Positions 1-10,068 are shown, counted from the stretch's first letter. The stretch: DNA of 64,000 nucleotides from Desertivirga brevis (GCF_017355835.1 NZ_JAFEWF010000004.1:176821-240820); one strand, 5' to 3'. Numbers and translations: made by a program. The notes: generated by a model from the letters alone, not told the origin.

Positions 1-687
1 GATGGAAATCACTGGATGGTGATGACAGGTATGCGCGAGCAGGCTAGTTATCCTTACGGAAACGGTTGGGGAGGCGCCACTGTAAATCCTAAGCTTTGGA
101 ATACCTTCAGCAATACAGATACCCGTCGCAATGCTTCTATTATATCTATTGCTGATGAAGGGATAAATTTCAGCAATAAGCCAAAGCAGAGAGAGTACAC
201 TGGTTACTATAACAAGAAGTATTCTCCGATGATCAATAAGGATGGAACAAGCATGGTGGAGTTATATACCACTAGCGGGAACTTCATGATCAGCCAATAC
301 CAAGATTATGTTTCCATCCGCTACTCTGATGTGCTGTTAATGGCTGCAGAGCTTGGCAGCGCTAATGCTCAGGAGTACTTTAATCAGGTACGTCAACGTG
401 CATACGGCAATAATTACTCAGAAATAGCTGCTACAAAAGATAATATACTTAAAGAGAGAAGATTGGAGTTTGTTGGTGAAGGTTTAAGGTATTGGGACCT
501 GCTGCGTCTGGGTGTGAACACTGCTGCTGCTGCTATCGCCGAAACTGTAACTCTTGAAAATGGCGGAGTTGCAACCCCTAAAACCATTTCAGCTACAAAA
601 ATTATCGAAACTAAAGGGCTTCAACAGATTCCGACAGATCAAATCAACCTCTCTAATAATGTACTGAAGCAAAATCAGGGTTGGTAA
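1..687 (+). CDS. RagB/SusD family nutrient-uptake lipoprotein, C-terminal part
   Basis: The reading frame is open from the first base of the window, so the gene starts upstream and only about 228 C-terminal residues are seen. The segment RYSDVLLMAAE followed by a predicted helix, the KERRLEFVGEGLRYWDLLRLG block and the final PTDQINLSNN..LKQNQGW tail are the classic end of SusD proteins. Family knowledge: SusD is an outer-membrane lipoprotein that lids a SusC TonB-dependent channel and binds the glycan. The partner susC should lie just left of the window. It is the first visible gene of the utilisation locus running to 9500. Confidence 0.93.
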   Translation, partial: DGNHWMVMTGMREQASYPYGNGWGGATVNPKLWNTFSNTDTRRNASIISIADEGINFSNKPKQREYTGYYNKKYSPMINKDGTSMVELYTTSGNFMISQYQDYVSIRYSDVLLMAAELGSANAQEYFNQVRQRAYGNNYSEIAATKDNILKERRLEFVGEGLRYWDLLRLGVNTAAAAIAETVTLENGGVATPKTISATKIIETKGLQQIPTDQINLSNNVLKQNQGW

Positions 688-753
688 ATAGTGATTAACA
701 ATCAGGGCCGGTACAACAATAAATTAATCCGGCCATGAATAAAGCTTAAAGTA

Positions 754-2133
754 ATGAAGACTTTCAAAAATATACATTGGATTTTCCTGGCAGCTATTTC
801 CTTAATAGCTTCTTGTTCAAAGAAAGAATATGATTTGGGATCCTTACCCGATAAAGCAAACCTGAAGTTCGAGGTCAAACAAGACTTGCAGAAAGATCCT
901 GGTGGAAATACTGTGATCCTCGTAAATAATACCCCAGAAACCACGCCAGTCTGGGATTATGGGACAGGTAAATCTTACCGTCAGCGAGATACAATCCGCT
1001 TTGCATTTAAAGGGAACTATACCGTTAAATTCTCTGCAGTTACAGGAGCAGGGGTGGTTGAGGGAGATTCAATTGTTGTTAAAGTAACACAGGATAACTT
1101 GCAGTATGTCAACGATCCGCTATGGACTGCTCTTTCAGGAGGGCCTGGAAATGAGAAAACTTGGATATTGGATATAAAAGCTCAGTATTTTGATGGACCG
1201 TTGTTTTTCTATGGAACTAATAACGGCTGGCTGGCTGGTGGCGATAAAGGTTGTTACGGCGCAGACTGCTGGAATTGGAGTCCCGATTATAAAGGCAATA
1301 CCTGGTTAATGGAAAATGGTGATTATGGTACCATGACCTTCAGCTTGAAGGGAGGGCCGTTTGTAAAGTCGACACATTTAAAGATTCCCTCCAGAGGAAC
1401 AGAGAACGGGACTTACTATTTGGATAAAGATGCTAAAACACTTACCCTATCTGGTGCTTCTCCCTTGCATGATATAACTCGAGATCCCTGTGTTGCTAAC
1501 TGGGGTAGTATTAAACTAATGTCTCTTACAGAAAATACGATGCAGCTAGCAGTTCTTCGTACCTCTTGTGAAGGACCTGCATTACTCGTTTATAATTATG
1601 TAACTAAAGAATACTCTGATAATTATGTGCCACCTGCAACTCCGCCTACGTCAACCTTTGATGAGGGTTTCAATCCTAAGTTCGGGGCAGGAGAGTTGTT
1701 GGATTATTTAACTGCCGCTTCATCACGACTCTGGACCCTCGATGCTACGGGAAATCCGATCGACTGGATCGGTAAAGGGAAAGGCTGGACTACAGGGCAC
1801 GCCAGTTCTAGAGAATGGGGATGGAATAACAGCTGGGATGAGGCAGTTTCTGGTGCTTATATCAAATTTGAGAAAAATGGAATGAAATACACAAGGTTTC
1901 AAAACGGTGTTAAAACCACAGGAACCTTCTCCATAAACGAAAGTAAGAATGAAATTACTTTAACCGGTGGCACCTTGCTTCAAAATCCCGGAAGCACTTT
2001 AAATCCTACTCAAACAACTTTGAAGGTTGTAAAGGCTTTCCCTAATGATGTGGCTGGTAAAGGAATTTGGCTGGGAACAAGCTATGACACGGAAAAGGAT
2101 GAGTGGTTTGCTTTCCATTACGTATTGTTCTGA
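754..2133 (+). CDS. surface glycan-binding-type lipoprotein with two related domains
   Basis: 459 aa with a lipoprotein signal (hydrophobic stretch then LIASCSKK), so probably anchored in the outer membrane. A PKD/Ig-like region is plausible at about 40-120. Two related segments follow: TWILD.., WNWSPD and LTLSGAS near 140-245, and LWTLD.., WGWNN and ITLTGGT near 325-425, which suggests an internal duplication. Its position directly after susD is that of the SusE/SusF or SGBP proteins that bind polysaccharide at the cell surface. The family-level call rests on position, lipobox and aromatic-rich repeats; I do not recognise an exact family. Confidence 0.7.
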   Translation: MKTFKNIHWIFLAAISLIASCSKKEYDLGSLPDKANLKFEVKQDLQKDPGGNTVILVNNTPETTPVWDYGTGKSYRQRDTIRFAFKGNYTVKFSAVTGAGVVEGDSIVVKVTQDNLQYVNDPLWTALSGGPGNEKTWILDIKAQYFDGPLFFYGTNNGWLAGGDKGCYGADCWNWSPDYKGNTWLMENGDYGTMTFSLKGGPFVKSTHLKIPSRGTENGTYYLDKDAKTLTLSGASPLHDITRDPCVANWGSIKLMSLTENTMQLAVLRTSCEGPALLVYNYVTKEYSDNYVPPATPPTSTFDEGFNPKFGAGELLDYLTAASSRLWTLDATGNPIDWIGKGKGWTTGHASSREWGWNNSWDEAVSGAYIKFEKNGMKYTRFQNGVKTTGTFSINESKNEITLTGGTLLQNPGSTLNPTQTTLKVVKAFPNDVAGKGIWLGTSYDTEKDEWFAFHYVLF

Positions 2134-2262
2134 ATTGGTTAGTATCTGAGGTGCGGCCGTAATAGCTGCACCTCTTACTACTTTTATTAATGTTTCCAAT
2201 ATTGAACATAGAGCTTCAACCAAGTAGAAAGAAGTAATTTACTGCAGAAACCAAAATTTCAC

Positions 2263-4695
2263 ATGCATAAACACAGACTTAGAATAATCTTTTTAATAGT
2301 TCCACTTTTATTTCAGCTAATCACTGCCAGAGCTCAGAACCGGGTTATTCAGAACTTTGACAAAGGCTGGAAGTTCTATTTGGGAGATGAGCCAAAGGCA
2401 AGCGACAATTCTTTCGACGACAGCAAATGGCGATCCCTTTCTTTACCGCACGACTGGAGTATTGAGGGTAAATTTGATGAAAAAAATCCTGCAGGTCAGG
2501 GTGGGGGTGCTTTGCCCGGAGGAATAGGGTGGTACCGTAAAGCTTTCACTATGCCGTCATCCTCAAAGGGAAGATCTGTATTTATTGACTTTGGAGGTGT
2601 ATATCGCAATAGTGAGGTTTGGATTAATGGCAAATCTCTGGGTACTCGCCCAAACGGCTATATTTCTTTCCGCTATGATCTTACACCTTACCTTAATTAC
2701 GGTTCAACGAATATCATTTCCGTTCGGGTTGATAATGCTGAGCAACCAAATTCAAGATGGTATTCCGGATCTGGTATCTACAGAAGTGTATACCTGACAA
2801 CAACAGGAAAAGTGTTTGTAGACAACTGGGGAACTTTCATAACTACCCCCAAAGTAACTCAGGCTTCCGCTCTTGTCAACATTCAAACCAAAGTTCGGAA
2901 TACCTCTAAAAATGCAGGGAAAGCAGTATTGATAACGGAAATTTATTCCCCTAAAAGCAAGTTAGTAACAAGTGCATCCTCTTCTTTTACTTTAAGTGAT
3001 GATTCGAAGGACTTTGTTCAGTCTGTCGCTATACCTAATCCTTCATTATGGTCGGATGTCCAACCACACCTTTATAAGGCCGTAACTAAAATAAGTATTG
3101 GCGGAAGAGCAGTTGATTCTTATGAAACCACATTTGGTATCCGTTCTTTCAATTTTGATGCCTCTAATGGCTTCTCGCTTAATGGTAAAAAACTGAAGAT
3201 ACGAGGTGTTTGTAATCATCACGACCTTGGCGCTCTCGGGGCTGCTTTTAACGTAAGGGCTGCAGAACGACAACTCGAACTACTAAAGGAAATGGGATGT
3301 AATGGCATCCGAACTTCTCATAATCCGCCCGCACCAGAGCTTCTTGATCTTTGTGATAAGATGGGCTTTATCGTAATGGACGAATCTTTTGATTTGTGGA
3401 AGAAGGGAAAGAATCCTTTTGATTATAGTAGGGATTGGGATAAATGGCATGTGAAAGACCTAGAAGATCAGGTATTTCGGGATAGAAATCACCCCAGTGT
3501 CTTTATCTGGAGCGTAGGGAATGAAATTCAGGAGCAATGGGGCGACGAAGCGAAGGGAGACACCTCTGGCAGGGAAATAACCCGAGAACTGGTTGGTATT
3601 GTTAAACGGCTCGACAAAACCCGTCCTGTAACTACTGCAAATAATGAAGTTAATCCCTGGAACAATTTAATTAAGTCTGGCGCACTAGATATAATCGGAT
3701 ATAATTACAACCACAGTAAGTTTAAAGATTTCCATAAAACCTGGGGTATTGAAAAGAAATTTATTGTTACAGAATCCGTCTCAGCTTTACAAACCCGTGG
3801 GCATTACGATATGCGTTCGGACAGTATACGTCTCTGGCCTCCTGCCTGGGACAAGCCTTTACTTACCGGAAACCCCGACCTTACTTGCTCTGCTTACGAT
3901 AACTGCCATGCACCTTGGGGATCCACTCATGAAGAAACTCTAAAGGAGTTTGAGCGACTGGATCATGTCTCAGGAATGTACATTTGGACTGGTTTCGATT
4001 ATCTTGGTGAACCAACTCCATACCCGTGGCCTGCTCGTAGTTCGTATTTCGGGATCATTGATCTTGCTGGCTTTCCAAAGGATTCCTATTATATGTATCA
4101 AAGTGTGTGGACTAAAAAGCCTGTATTGCATCTATTGCCCCACTGGAATTGGACACCGGGACAGGATATCGACGTCTGGGCCTATTACAATAACGCCGAC
4201 GAAGTAGAACTTTTTCTGAATGGCAGGTCTCTGGGCTCCAAATCAAAAACCGACGACTACCATGTAATGTGGAGGGTTAAATATGAGCCCGGAGTACTAA
4301 AAGCTGTATCACGAAAGGACGGAAAAGTAGTCCTGACTAGGCAAATAAGCACAGCTGGGAAGCCAACAAAAATTGTTCTCACTGCTGATCGCTCAAAGAT
4401 CAAGGCAGATGGCAAGGATCTTTCTTTCATAACTGCCAAGGTTGAAGATAACAATGGCAATATGATTCCGGATGCGGAACACCTCATTACCTTCAAGGTG
4501 CAAGGTGAGGCTGAAGTGACTGCAGTAGACAATGGATCACCGACCAGTATGGAATCGTTCAAGGCAAATTACCGGAAAGCATTTAACGGTCTTGCCCTTG
4601 CAATTATACGATCAATGGAAAAGAAAGGAAAGGTGGTGGTAGAGGCTGGTTCTGCCGGACTTCAAAGCGCAAGGATAGAGTTAGAACTCGAATAA
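2263..4695 (+). CDS. secreted GH2 beta-galactosidase-type glycoside hydrolase
   Basis: 810 aa with an N-terminal signal peptide ending around TARAQ. Order of parts: GH2 sugar-binding jelly roll (about 30-190), Ig-like domain (about 195-300), TIM barrel (about 305-600), DUF4982 (about 620-690) and a C-terminal invasin/Ig-like domain (about 700-805). Acid/base Glu421 lies in SVGNEI and the nucleophile is probably Glu504 in VTESVSA; the YIWTGFDYLGEP motif is typical of Bacteroidota GH2 beta-galactosidases. Exo-removal of beta-linked galactose is the likely activity, but GH2 also includes other beta-glycosidases, so the substrate is inferred. Confidence 0.9.
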   Translation: MHKHRLRIIFLIVPLLFQLITARAQNRVIQNFDKGWKFYLGDEPKASDNSFDDSKWRSLSLPHDWSIEGKFDEKNPAGQGGGALPGGIGWYRKAFTMPSSSKGRSVFIDFGGVYRNSEVWINGKSLGTRPNGYISFRYDLTPYLNYGSTNIISVRVDNAEQPNSRWYSGSGIYRSVYLTTTGKVFVDNWGTFITTPKVTQASALVNIQTKVRNTSKNAGKAVLITEIYSPKSKLVTSASSSFTLSDDSKDFVQSVAIPNPSLWSDVQPHLYKAVTKISIGGRAVDSYETTFGIRSFNFDASNGFSLNGKKLKIRGVCNHHDLGALGAAFNVRAAERQLELLKEMGCNGIRTSHNPPAPELLDLCDKMGFIVMDESFDLWKKGKNPFDYSRDWDKWHVKDLEDQVFRDRNHPSVFIWSVGNEIQEQWGDEAKGDTSGREITRELVGIVKRLDKTRPVTTANNEVNPWNNLIKSGALDIIGYNYNHSKFKDFHKTWGIEKKFIVTESVSALQTRGHYDMRSDSIRLWPPAWDKPLLTGNPDLTCSAYDNCHAPWGSTHEETLKEFERLDHVSGMYIWTGFDYLGEPTPYPWPARSSYFGIIDLAGFPKDSYYMYQSVWTKKPVLHLLPHWNWTPGQDIDVWAYYNNADEVELFLNGRSLGSKSKTDDYHVMWRVKYEPGVLKAVSRKDGKVVLTRQISTAGKPTKIVLTADRSKIKADGKDLSFITAKVEDNNGNMIPDAEHLITFKVQGEAEVTAVDNGSPTSMESFKANYRKAFNGLALAIIRSMEKKGKVVVEAGSAGLQSARIELELE

Positions 4696-4771
4696 GCGGA
4701 ATCAATAGGCATATATACTAAGAGGACTACCTTAGTACCCTCATTTATCTTAATTAATTATACAATTCTGC

Positions 4772-7174
4772 ATGTTTTCCAGATTGAAATATTTTTTAGT
4801 TCTGCTTGCTGCCTCACCCGCAATTGCGCAAACATTTGATCCCTTTGTTGCTCCCGAGAGAGGCTTTACGTCCTGGCAACCAGCACAGAATTGGGAACAT
4901 AGTTTGTTGACAGGAAATGGTACTATGGGTGCCATGGTGATAGGCCAACCCCATGCAGAAACAGTAATACTAAGTCATAATCAATTGTATATTCCAGTAG
5001 CTGAGCCGAAAACTCCAATTGATCAAGCATCCAGGCTTTCAGAAATCCGGAAATTGATTATAGAAGGTAAAGGATCCGAGGCCGCGAAGATTCCGGTAGC
5101 TCTTAGAGAAAAAGAAGGCTTTACCCAGGCAAGAGATCCTTTTATACCAGCATTTGAAGTTAAAATAGAGCAGGAACCATCTAATATTACTAAATATCAG
5201 CGATCTGTTAATTTTTCTACGGGTGAAGCAACGGTAGCATGGCAAGATGGAAAGGGAACCTTTTCCAGGACTGTCTTCGCGTCTCGTCCGGATAGTGTTA
5301 TCATTATATCTATTAAAGGAACGACAAAAATAAACGCCTCTTTTCATTTGGAAATGGTTCCTTACCAATGGACACAGTCTGAATTTGTTAAGAGAAATGT
5401 GGCAGAAACTAAGATCCAAGCCGAAGGCTCCTGGCTGAACTATCGTTGCCGGTTTAAGAATAACTATAAAGATGGGTTACAGGGTTATGAAGGGCTCGGT
5501 AAACTTATTGTTTTCAACGGCAAAAGTGAAACGCAGGGAAACAAAGTAAAGATTACCGATGCAGACGAGGTGCTTTTGTTAATTAAGATCCGTCCAACAA
5601 GAAATTACTCCACCTCAGGAACCGAAACTCTTAAGAGAGAGATAGACGAGCTGGGAAAGAGCTATGAAAATCTTCTTTCAAAACATATCGCTATTCATGG
5701 AGCTTTGTTTAATCGATCAAAACTAAGTTTAAATGCTTCAAAAGAAGCTCGTTTGCTTCATGCAGAAGAACTATTACTTCTTGCAAAGCAGACCGTTTCG
5801 CCTGCCTTGATTGAGAAGGTTTACGATGCTGGTCGATACAATATCTTAAGCTCAACGGGAACAAATCCACCAAACCTTCAAGGATTATGGAGCGGTACCT
5901 GGTCAGCTCCCTGGAACGGGGATTTTACTCATGATGGTAATCTTGCAACTGCAGTGGCTAGTTTATTCAGTGGCAATATGCCCGAATTAATGGAGGCATT
6001 CTTTGCATACCATGAGCGTTATTTGCCCACCTACAGGGAGAATGCAAATAGGCTTTATGGAGCAGGAGGAATTCGAATTCCTGCCCATACAAGCAATAGC
6101 GGTTTGGATACTGATTTCGGCGACATTTGGTGTCTGACCTTCTGGAACGGAGCCGCCGGCTGGACGTCAAAGTTCTTTTATGATTACTACTTGTATACGG
6201 GTGATTTCAAATTCCTTAAAGAAAGAGCATATCCCTTTATGAAAGAATCCGCACAATTCTTTGAGGATTTCCTTACTAAAGATAAAAATGGTAAGCTTAT
6301 TTTTAATCCCTCTTATTCACCTGAAAACAATCCTTCGAACAATCCATCTCAGGCAACTATAAATGCTACAATGGACATAATGATAGCCAAGCAGTTGTTC
6401 CGCAACTGTATAGCTACAGCTAAGCTATTAAAGACTGATCAGGATAAAGTGAAACTCTGGGCAACAATCCTTGCATCATTGCCAGAATATGAGGTAGCAA
6501 AGGATGGTAGCTTAAGAGAATGGCTATGGGCAGGTTTGGAAGAAAATCATGCTCATCGACATTCATCACAACTATATGCCCTCTATGATGGTGTCGACCC
6601 CGATTTTAAACAAAACCCGATACTTCTTACCGCAGCAAATCGAACAGTAGACGAAAAAATGAAATTCAGGATTAAGGAAGGCGGGGGAGAGATGGCATTC
6701 GGTTTAGTTCAATTAGGTCTGGTAGCAGCACATCTGCATGAAGCCGAAAAAGCAGGTCAACTAGTGAACTGGCTTTCTTCTAAATACTGGTCCACCGGTA
6801 TGGGGTCATTTCATAACGTGGGGGAGCTCTTTAATACAGATATAAGCGGAGGTTTACCTGCGGTAATAATAGAGATGCTGGCGCAGTCTGAAGTTGGAAA
6901 ACTTGAGGTACTTCCTGCTTTACCTTCTGCCTGGGAGACCGGAACAATAGAAGGTGTTGGTCTAAGAGGACAAGTTGTTCTAAACAAACTTTCCTGGGCG
7001 GGTAAAAGCGTTGAATTAAAGCTTTATTCTCGAATTGATCAAAATATTGAATTAAAGTTTCCTCATGAACTGAAATCTCATTCAGGAGCAAAGCTTAACA
7101 AAATAAGGGATGAATGTTATTCAGTTAAACTTCTCAAAGGGAAAGAAGTGAAACTACTGGTTGAATTAAAATGA
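4772..7174 (+). CDS. secreted GH95-family enzyme (alpha-L-fucosidase-type)
   Basis: 800 aa with a signal peptide ending at AIAQ. An N-terminal beta-sandwich (about 20-270) is followed by an (alpha/alpha)6 barrel with the GH95 signature PPNLQGLW near 365 and the HAHRHSSQLYAL motif near 590, then a C-terminal beta domain. GH95 enzymes invert alpha-1,2-L-fucosyl or related alpha-L-galactosyl linkages. In characterised members two Asn in an N-x-N motif orient the catalytic water; here the aligned positions read D-G-N, so the first Asn is replaced by Asp. The enzyme may therefore belong to a divergent subfamily. It follows GH2 by 76 bp in the same direction, so the pair could act on a Fuc-Gal side chain. 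Confidence 0.85.
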   Translation: MFSRLKYFLVLLAASPAIAQTFDPFVAPERGFTSWQPAQNWEHSLLTGNGTMGAMVIGQPHAETVILSHNQLYIPVAEPKTPIDQASRLSEIRKLIIEGKGSEAAKIPVALREKEGFTQARDPFIPAFEVKIEQEPSNITKYQRSVNFSTGEATVAWQDGKGTFSRTVFASRPDSVIIISIKGTTKINASFHLEMVPYQWTQSEFVKRNVAETKIQAEGSWLNYRCRFKNNYKDGLQGYEGLGKLIVFNGKSETQGNKVKITDADEVLLLIKIRPTRNYSTSGTETLKREIDELGKSYENLLSKHIAIHGALFNRSKLSLNASKEARLLHAEELLLLAKQTVSPALIEKVYDAGRYNILSSTGTNPPNLQGLWSGTWSAPWNGDFTHDGNLATAVASLFSGNMPELMEAFFAYHERYLPTYRENANRLYGAGGIRIPAHTSNSGLDTDFGDIWCLTFWNGAAGWTSKFFYDYYLYTGDFKFLKERAYPFMKESAQFFEDFLTKDKNGKLIFNPSYSPENNPSNNPSQATINATMDIMIAKQLFRNCIATAKLLKTDQDKVKLWATILASLPEYEVAKDGSLREWLWAGLEENHAHRHSSQLYALYDGVDPDFKQNPILLTAANRTVDEKMKFRIKEGGGEMAFGLVQLGLVAAHLHEAEKAGQLVNWLSSKYWSTGMGSFHNVGELFNTDISGGLPAVIIEMLAQSEVGKLEVLPALPSAWETGTIEGVGLRGQVVLNKLSWAGKSVELKLYSRIDQNIELKFPHELKSHSGAKLNKIRDECYSVKLLKGKEVKLLVELK

Positions 7175-7334
7175 TCGTTAAAAGATCTGTATCCAATAAT
7201 GATACCTACTTTGATTTGAGTTTGAATTCATTGTCCAGGTTTAATCGAATTAATCTTGAACCGAAAGAATATTAAGATGTTACTATTTCCTTAGAGGCAA
7301 AATACTATAAACTAATACTACTACTTAACCGCAC

Positions 7335-9500
7335 ATGAAAAAAAATGTAATAGGATGCTTGATCCTAAGCTTCTTTATCTTTTCAAAGGCCCCGGTAAAG
7401 GCTCAACAGCAAAGAGATCCTGCTATCGAGGGGAAAGTTGAGGCACTGCTGAAGCAGCTTAGTTTGGAAGAAAAAATCACTATGCTGCATGGGAACTCTT
7501 CCTTCACATCGGGAGGTGTTCCGCGCCTGGGTATACCCGAGCTTGTTACTTCGGACGGCCCCCATGGTGTTCGTCCTGAACATGGTCGCGACTGGGTGCT
7601 TGATAACAAAGGGAACGATTCGTCAACCTACCTGCCTGTTGGATTAAACCTGGCTTCTACCTGGAACCCTGAACTAGGGTATAAGTTTGGTGCAGTATTG
7701 GGAAGCGAGGCGAAATGGCGAGGTAAAGACGTGATCCTTGGACCCGGAATTAACATTCTTCGTACCCCTCTTAACGGGCGAAACTTTGAATACATGAGCG
7801 AAGATCCCTATTTAATATCCAAGATGGTGGTAGGCTATATAAAAGGAGTACAGGACCAGGGAGTATCTGCCTGTATAAAGCATTACCTGGCCAATAATCA
7901 GGAGATCCGGAGGGATGGGATAAATGTAGAGATGAGCGAGAGGGCTTTAAGGGAAATTTATCTCCCTGGGTTTAAAGCCGCTGTAGTGGAAGGGGGAGTA
8001 AATACATTGATGGGGGCATATAATAGGTTCCGGGGCGAGTTCTGTACATATAACGATTACCTTATAAATAAAATATTGAAAGGAGAATGGGGCTTTCAGG
8101 GCTTGGTAATGAGTGATTGGGGAGCGATCCATTCTACGAAGGAGGCCCTGATGGGAGGGGCCGATCTTGAAATGGGTACAGATATTGGAACGCCGGCAAA
8201 AACATTTGATCAATTCTATATGGCGGCGCCAGCCTTACAGATGGTTAAATCAGGTCAGGTTTCAGAATCAGTAATAGATGATAAAGTGCGCCGTATTTTA
8301 AGGGTGATGTTCAAGACCAATATGATCAATGCAAAGCGTAGTCCGGGGGCTCATGCAACCTCTGATCATGCCGCAGTTGCAAAAAGGGTTGCAGAGGAAA
8401 GCATCATTATTTTGAAGAATAAGAATAATGTACTTCCACTTTCAAAAACAGGGGTAAAAACAATAGCAGTTATTGGTGCTAATGCTAACCGGAAGAACTC
8501 AATGGGGGGAGGGAGCTCCCAGGTACGCCCAAGATATGAAGTCACACCCTTAGAGGGTATCAGGGCTTGCGTTGGAAATACAGCTGGAATTAAGTTCGCC
8601 CAAGGTTACGCTATTACAAGAAAAGCAAAGGCCGACGAGAAACTTATCGCTGAAGCAGTCGACGCTGCGAAAAATGCAGAGGTGGCTGTTGTTTTTGGAG
8701 GGTGGACGCACGGCTATAATTACAGTATTTGGAACGACAACGCATTCGATGCTGAAGGTGTAGATAAACCAGATATGAATATGCCTTTCGGGCAGGACGA
8801 ATTGATTTCTGCAGTTATTGATGCAAACCCCAATACAATAGTTGTATTATTCGGGGGCGGTCCTTTAGATATCACTAAGTGGGAGGGCAAAGCAAAAGCT
8901 ATTTTACAAGTTGGCTATCCGGGTCAAGAAGGTGGAAATGCAATTACGGAAGTTTTATTTGGAGACATAAATCCCTCAGGCAAACTTACCTTTAGTTGGC
9001 CTAAAAAGCTGGAAGACTCACCTGCACATAAATTAGGTGAATATCCGGGTGATAGCATTAATGTTCATTACAAGGACGATATTTTTGTAGGGTATCGTTA
9101 CTTTGATACTTATAAAGTGAAGCCTCAGTTTGCTTTCGGACACGGATTATCCTACACTAAGTTCGATTATAAGGGTTTGAAGGTAAGTAAGTCAGGTAGT
9201 ACGGTTAGAGCTAGCTTTACCATAACTAATTCAGGGCAAAGGGCAGGAGCGGAGGTTGTGGAAGCTTATGTTAAAGACCCAAAGTCAGCAGTGAAGAGAC
9301 CAGAAAAGGAGCTAAAAGCCTTTGAAAAAGTGTTCCTGAATCCTGGTGAATCGAGAGAACTTACCCTTACGTTCGATGAAAATGCTTTTATGTTTTACGA
9401 TGAGAAAGCAGGTCAGTGGAAAATGGAGCTAGGCAAGTTCGAAATACTGGTGGGTGCAGCTTCTGATAACATCAAATTAAAGAAGAGTGTAAGACTGTAG
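7335..9500 (+). CDS. GH3 beta-glucosidase-type glycoside hydrolase
   Basis: 721 aa with a signal peptide ending near VKAQ. It has the two-domain GH3 core (barrel about 35-340; alpha/beta sandwich about 370-590) and a C-terminal fibronectin III-like domain (about 625-715). The nucleophile is Asp261 in VMSDWGAI and the probable acid/base is Glu474 in AEGVDKPD. KH in SACIKHYLANNQE is the usual substrate-binding pair. Family knowledge: retaining exo-beta-glucosidase or beta-xylosidase, probably periplasmic. It is the last enzyme of the utilisation locus and is followed by a strong terminator. Confidence 0.92.
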   Translation: MKKNVIGCLILSFFIFSKAPVKAQQQRDPAIEGKVEALLKQLSLEEKITMLHGNSSFTSGGVPRLGIPELVTSDGPHGVRPEHGRDWVLDNKGNDSSTYLPVGLNLASTWNPELGYKFGAVLGSEAKWRGKDVILGPGINILRTPLNGRNFEYMSEDPYLISKMVVGYIKGVQDQGVSACIKHYLANNQEIRRDGINVEMSERALREIYLPGFKAAVVEGGVNTLMGAYNRFRGEFCTYNDYLINKILKGEWGFQGLVMSDWGAIHSTKEALMGGADLEMGTDIGTPAKTFDQFYMAAPALQMVKSGQVSESVIDDKVRRILRVMFKTNMINAKRSPGAHATSDHAAVAKRVAEESIIILKNKNNVLPLSKTGVKTIAVIGANANRKNSMGGGSSQVRPRYEVTPLEGIRACVGNTAGIKFAQGYAITRKAKADEKLIAEAVDAAKNAEVAVVFGGWTHGYNYSIWNDNAFDAEGVDKPDMNMPFGQDELISAVIDANPNTIVVLFGGGPLDITKWEGKAKAILQVGYPGQEGGNAITEVLFGDINPSGKLTFSWPKKLEDSPAHKLGEYPGDSINVHYKDDIFVGYRYFDTYKVKPQFAFGHGLSYTKFDYKGLKVSKSGSTVRASFTITNSGQRAGAEVVEAYVKDPKSAVKRPEKELKAFEKVFLNPGESRELTLTFDENAFMFYDEKAGQWKMELGKFEILVGAASDNIKLKKSVRL

Positions 9501-9560
9501 GAGTTATTGTAACGAATCACGAAGGCTATTCAATTAGCCCACTTTTCCGGATTCTTTTTT

Positions 9561-9599
9561 ATAATCAGGCCGTCTTTGACAGACGGCCTGATTATTATT
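9561..9599. terminator. bidirectional rho-independent terminator
   Basis: Perfect 14-bp inverted repeat (9561-9574 and 9582-9595) with a 7-nt loop, GC-rich core and A/T tails on both sides. It ends the GH3 gene on the + strand and the small gene at 9599-9871 on the - strand. Confidence 0.92.
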
Positions 9600-9871
9600 T
9601 ATAGAGTTCCTATTCCCGATGCAGGGTCTGGATTGGATGCAAAGCCATTTGTTTTTGGTTTTTCGTTCTCAGTCATTTTTGTAAACTGATCCTTTACCTG
9701 ATTAATGTAAGGTTCCACCTTGTCCATATAAGGCTTTGCTTTTTCCTTCCATTCCGGCGCTTTAGCTTTAAAGTCATCCATCATTGACGTTCCATCAGGA
9801 CGTTTCTTAGTAACGTAATGTACCCCTGCTGCTACGGCAGCACCTGTAAGTAATAATCGAAATAAGCCCAT
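9599..9871 (-). CDS. small YtxH-like envelope protein
   Basis: 90 aa from the ATG at 9871; a TTG 30 bases further upstream could extend it but would add a charged stretch before the hydrophobic segment. The N-terminus MGLFRLLLTGAAVAAG is a short membrane anchor, followed by a charged amphipathic helix rich in Lys, Glu and Pro. The shape resembles YtxH/stress-type small proteins. No enzymatic motif is visible and function is unknown. Confidence 0.65.
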   Translation of the reverse strand: MGLFRLLLTGAAVAAGVHYVTKKRPDGTSMMDDFKAKAPEWKEKAKPYMDKVEPYINQVKDQFTKMTENEKPKTNGFASNPDPASGIGTL

Positions 9872-9980
9872 CGTTTTTTGAGTTTTATCTAATCTAAACA
9901 ATTGAGTATTGTTTTTGTGTTAACCACTTAACAATGAGTTGATACTTGCTGATAATAAATACTACAGGCAAAGTCATGGT

Positions 9981-10063
9981 TAACTTTGGTACCCTAACTT
10001 TGTTAAATCTTAAACAAATACCGCTTTAAAACCTCTTTCTATTATCGAAAAAATATATTTTTG
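9981..10063 (+). promoter_or_regulatory. three TAnnTTTG -7 elements before the 438-aa gene
   Basis: TAACTTTG occurs at 9981-9988 and again at 9995-10002, and TATTTTTG at 10056-10063. All match the Bacteroidota -7 promoter consensus TAnnTTTG. The last lies only 5 bases before the ATG at 10069. The matches are seen directly; promoter activity is inferred. Confidence 0.5.
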
Positions 10064-10068
10064 AAAGC

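Noticed and set aside
702..944. Minus-strand open frame opposite the lipoprotein gene
   Set aside because: Overlaps the real + strand gene in another frame and has no protein-like features.
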